Source: CAZLKT01 sp964560205 (lineage in GTDB: Bacteria; Pseudomonadota; Alphaproteobacteria; Holosporales; Holosporaceae). Taken from it: a stretch of 7,555 bases of DNA. The stretch covers positions 1 through 7,555 of the forward strand of contig CAZLKT010000021.1 in the NCBI GenBank assembly GCA_964560205.1. Direction: 5' to 3'. The notes below the pieces were generated by a model. That model made no database searches, had not been told where the DNA came from, and worked only from the letters and a program-made list of their open reading frames with translations. The position numbers were made by a program, and so were the translations under genes. Numbering within the stretch: the first letter of the stretch is position 1; the number at the start of each line of letters is the position of its first letter. Below are positions 5,022 to 7,555 of this stretch, one piece after another.

Positions 5022-7508
5022 ATGTCCGTTAAGATTATGATCATTGATGAATTTTATCAGATGGAAACACGAGTCGCAGTTTTGTGCGATGATGAGCTTG
5101 ATGCCTATGGCCATGAGCTTTCCCATAATAGGCCCAAAAAAGGGAATATTTATTGGGGAAAAATTGTTCAAATCGTACCATCGCTTCAAGCTGCTTTTGT
5201 GGATTTTGGAGAAGAAAAACATGGTTTTTTACCTTTTGCAGAGGTGCATCCTCAATGGTATGGGATGTCTAAAAAAGAGAAGGAGGCTTCCGCAGCAACA
5301 GCCCTTCTTCCTGCGCCTGAGAGTATGCTCTCTGAAGATGGTCTTTCAGAGGATGTTCTTCCTCCCAGGGAGGAGGGTGAATCAGAGGCAAAACCAGTAG
5401 CCCAGAAGAGAAGAAGACCAACCATTCAGAGTACATTGAAGGTAGGGCAAAGTCTTTTTGTGCAAGTGGTGAAGGATGTGCGGGGAAACAAAGGGGCTGC
5501 CCTGACCACCTATATATCGCTTCCTGGAAAATATAGTGTGCTCATGCCCAACACACCTGGAAGCACTGGTGTGTCTCGCAAAATCACCAGCGCCACGGAA
5601 CGCGCACATTTAAAGAAAGTGATAGAGGGGCTTTCTATTCCAGATGGCATGAGCATTATTGTGCGAACTGCAGCCCTGAACAAAGCAAATCGAGAGATTA
5701 AGCGAGATTGTGATTATCTGGTGCGATTGTGGAAGAAGGTTTCTCAGGTGAAGGCTGCAAGTCCTTTTCTCGTGTATGAAGAGAGTAATCTTCTCATACG
5801 TGCTTTGCGAGATTGGTACTCTACTCAGATAGAAAAGGTGTTGATACAAGGTAAAGAGGCCTTTGTGAAGGCACAAGGTTTTATGCGCACCTTTATGCCT
5901 ACCCATTTAAAACGTGTTTTTTTGTATGACGAAAAAGACCCTCTTTTTCAAAAATTTCATGTGGAAGAAAAGATAGAAAAGCTCTATCACGATACCCTAG
6001 AGCTTCCTTCCGGTGGGGAAATCGTCATTCATCCCACGGAGGCTTTGGTGGCCATTGATGTGAACTCTGCGCGGTTTACGCGGGAATCATATATTGAAGA
6101 AACCGCGGTAAAAACCAATATTGAAGCCGCAAGAGCGGTGGCTCACCAGCTGCGTCTTCGGGATATTTCTGGGCTTATTGTTATTGACTTTATTGATATG
6201 AATGATGGGAATAAGGCAAAAGTGGAAAAAGTCCTGAAGGAGGCTTTGAAGGAGGATCAGGCTCGGATTCAGATGGGGAAAATTACAGATTTTGGTTTGT
6301 TGGAAATGTCTCGTCAGCGCCTCCGTACAAGTTTGGTGGAAAGAAGTTTTATGACGTGTCATCATTGTCATGGCAAGGGTCATACTTTTTCCCATGATCT
6401 TATAGCCATGAGGCTTTTTCGAGAGATTGTTCATTGGACCACCCTCCATCCAGAGAAGAAAGTCTTTGTGGATAGTTCTCCCGATTTAGCATCATATATT
6501 CTGAACGAACACAGGGATTTTTTAACCCAGATGGAAACTGATGCTCACGTGAAAATTAAATTACTTTTGCATGCATCTTTTTTGCCAGGCACGTACCATA
6601 TTCGATCTGTTCCAGAAGAGATTTCTGGCGGAAAAAATGGTGAGGGTGCACAAAAACGCCATCAAGAGAATGGCAAAAAAGAGATGAAAAATAAAAATGC
6701 TGAGAAGAAAAATAGGGGAGAAAAGCGACAAACCAGTGAAAAAGAACAGGAGAAAAAAGTACAAATTCCCTCTTCTCAGCAGGAGCCCGTTGCTCCGATT
6801 CTTACATCTGCACAGGGGTCAACCACGGATGCGGCTTCGAAGCCATCTCCCAAGATTCTCTTTTCAGAAAAAGCAGGGAATGACACAACACAACAGATGA
6901 AATCACCTTCCAAAAAAATTCCAGAGGAAAAGAAATCTTCCCCCATGACAACCATGGTATCAAAAAGGATATTTTTTGCAGAAGAACTGGCTAACCATAA
7001 GGACCATGACGAAGGGGTGGTATCTGCAGAAAAAAGTGCCGGGCATGTGGCTCCAGTTTCTCCAAAAAGGCGTCGATATACCAAGAGAAGCAGAGAGATT
7101 TTTCGCAAGGAGAAAAAAGAGAGAATGGAGGGTGCATCCCCACAAGAGCCAGAGAAGTCCACTGGGTCATCGCAGAATGGTGGAGAGAAAAACTTGCAGG
7201 TGATGACGGCAGGGCGTCCCCCATGGCTTCCAAAGATCCTTCATAGTGAGACATCAAATGCGCTGAAACCCCTTGAAGAGCAAGTTATGCAAGCACCATT
7301 ACCTGCCTCGACGATTACTCCGAAAAAAACATCTGTTGTAGCGAGAAAGAGAAGAAAACGAGAAGAAGCACCCGCTCAGGATGTTTCACCGACATCTGTG
7401 GTACATGATACTTCTCCAAAAGAGGGTACTGAGGTGCACAAGAAGTCTTCGGGCTCCTCTATACTCGCGCGACAACGACGGAAAAAGCCCCCAGCTCCTG
7501 TGAAATGA
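5022..7508 (+). CDS. rne: RNase E (RNase E/G family endoribonuclease) with long disordered tail
   Basis: It is an endoribonuclease for mRNA decay and for rRNA/tRNA processing, normally the degradosome scaffold. The 828 residues divide into an N-terminal segment (1-36), an S1 RNA-binding domain (about 37-170; GNIYWGKI, PSLQAAFVDFG, HGFLPFAEVHP) interrupted by an acidic then basic insert (about 83-136), the 5'-monophosphate sensor (IVRTA, with R215/T216), the DNase I-like catalytic part with metal ligands D346 and D389 and N348 (AIDVNS, VIDFIDM), the zinc-link C446/C449 (CHHCHGKG), and a small domain to about 528. Residues 530-828 are low-complexity, Lys/Arg/Glu/Ser/Pro-rich and probably disordered, as in RNase E scaffolds. 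The length and tail favour RNase E over the shorter RNase G. It starts 87 bases after nrdB, with no clear promoter or terminator between. Confidence 0.94.
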   Translation: MSVKIMIIDEFYQMETRVAVLCDDELDAYGHELSHNRPKKGNIYWGKIVQIVPSLQAAFVDFGEEKHGFLPFAEVHPQWYGMSKKEKEASAATALLPAPESMLSEDGLSEDVLPPREEGESEAKPVAQKRRRPTIQSTLKVGQSLFVQVVKDVRGNKGAALTTYISLPGKYSVLMPNTPGSTGVSRKITSATERAHLKKVIEGLSIPDGMSIIVRTAALNKANREIKRDCDYLVRLWKKVSQVKAASPFLVYEESNLLIRALRDWYSTQIEKVLIQGKEAFVKAQGFMRTFMPTHLKRVFLYDEKDPLFQKFHVEEKIEKLYHDTLELPSGGEIVIHPTEALVAIDVNSARFTRESYIEETAVKTNIEAARAVAHQLRLRDISGLIVIDFIDMNDGNKAKVEKVLKEALKEDQARIQMGKITDFGLLEMSRQRLRTSLVERSFMTCHHCHGKGHTFSHDLIAMRLFREIVHWTTLHPEKKVFVDSSPDLASYILNEHRDFLTQMETDAHVKIKLLLHASFLPGTYHIRSVPEEISGGKNGEGAQKRHQENGKKEMKNKNAEKKNRGEKRQTSEKEQEKKVQIPSSQQEPVAPILTSAQGSTTDAASKPSPKILFSEKAGNDTTQQMKSPSKKIPEEKKSSPMTTMVSKRIFFAEELANHKDHDEGVVSAEKSAGHVAPVSPKRRRYTKRSREIFRKEKKERMEGASPQEPEKSTGSSQNGGEKNLQVMTAGRPPWLPKILHSETSNALKPLEEQVMQAPLPASTITPKKTSVVARKRRKREEAPAQDVSPTSVVHDTSPKEGTEVHKKSSGSSILARQRRKKPPAPVK

Positions 7509-7555
7509 AAAATCTTTTATGAATGCTTTAGAAAATTTTTGATCCACATGGGCCT
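7509..7555. other. Spacer after RNase E, no supported gene
   Basis: The last 47 bases are A/T-rich. AAAAAT (7509-7514) can pair imperfectly with ATTTTT (7535-7540) across a loop containing a further A/T match. This could be a weak terminator, but its stem has almost no G/C. The only open frame from an ATG here stops after seven codons. Confidence 0.25.

Noticed and set aside
1..7555. tRNA, rRNA, tmRNA, CRISPR array, insertion sequence or toxin-antitoxin pair
   Set aside because: I read for a tmRNA near smpB, for regularly spaced repeats and for terminal inverted repeats with transposase motifs, and saw none. Nearly all of the sequence is taken up by the listed genes.

Overview
The window looks like housekeeping chromosome from an alphaproteobacterium. 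The best evidence is the ribonucleotide reductase pair, whose wording (NrdA ending ECLSCQ, AVCCLSSLN, GSLRRGSAA; NrdB with FFTQ.DV and NMETVH.AAY) matches the alphaproteobacterial class I subfamily as I remember it. The RNase E also carries an insertion inside its S1 domain. Moderate AT content and A/T-rich spacers would fit a host-associated or intracellular lineage such as Holosporales or Rickettsiales. That is inference only, and I cannot name a genus.

The left part is read on the minus strand. At the very edge (1-66) a gene leaves the window: an extended -10 promoter, a strong Shine-Dalgarno and an ATG are visible, but only three codons. To its right lies a small putatively exported, Lys/Glu-rich protein (125-493) with a near-consensus sigma-70 promoter. 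Next comes smpB (553-1017), the protein partner of tmRNA in ribosome rescue.

A 99-base divergent spacer (1018-1116) separates smpB from the plus-strand genes: a beta-class carbonic anhydrase (1117-1842), then after a 163-base spacer with two small inverted repeats, nrdA (2006-3874), nrdB (3891-4934) and an RNase E-type endoribonuclease (5022-7508). nrdA and nrdB are 16 bases apart and make the two subunits of class I ribonucleotide reductase. RNase E follows after 87 bases and has its own strong ribosome-binding site; I see no convincing promoter for it, so it may be partly co-transcribed with nrdAB.

I found no mobile element, CRISPR array, tRNA, rRNA or obvious new system. The points most worth a second look are the repeated short motifs in the disordered tail of RNase E, the small exported protein with its own promoter, and the absence of an ATP-cone in both reductase subunits.
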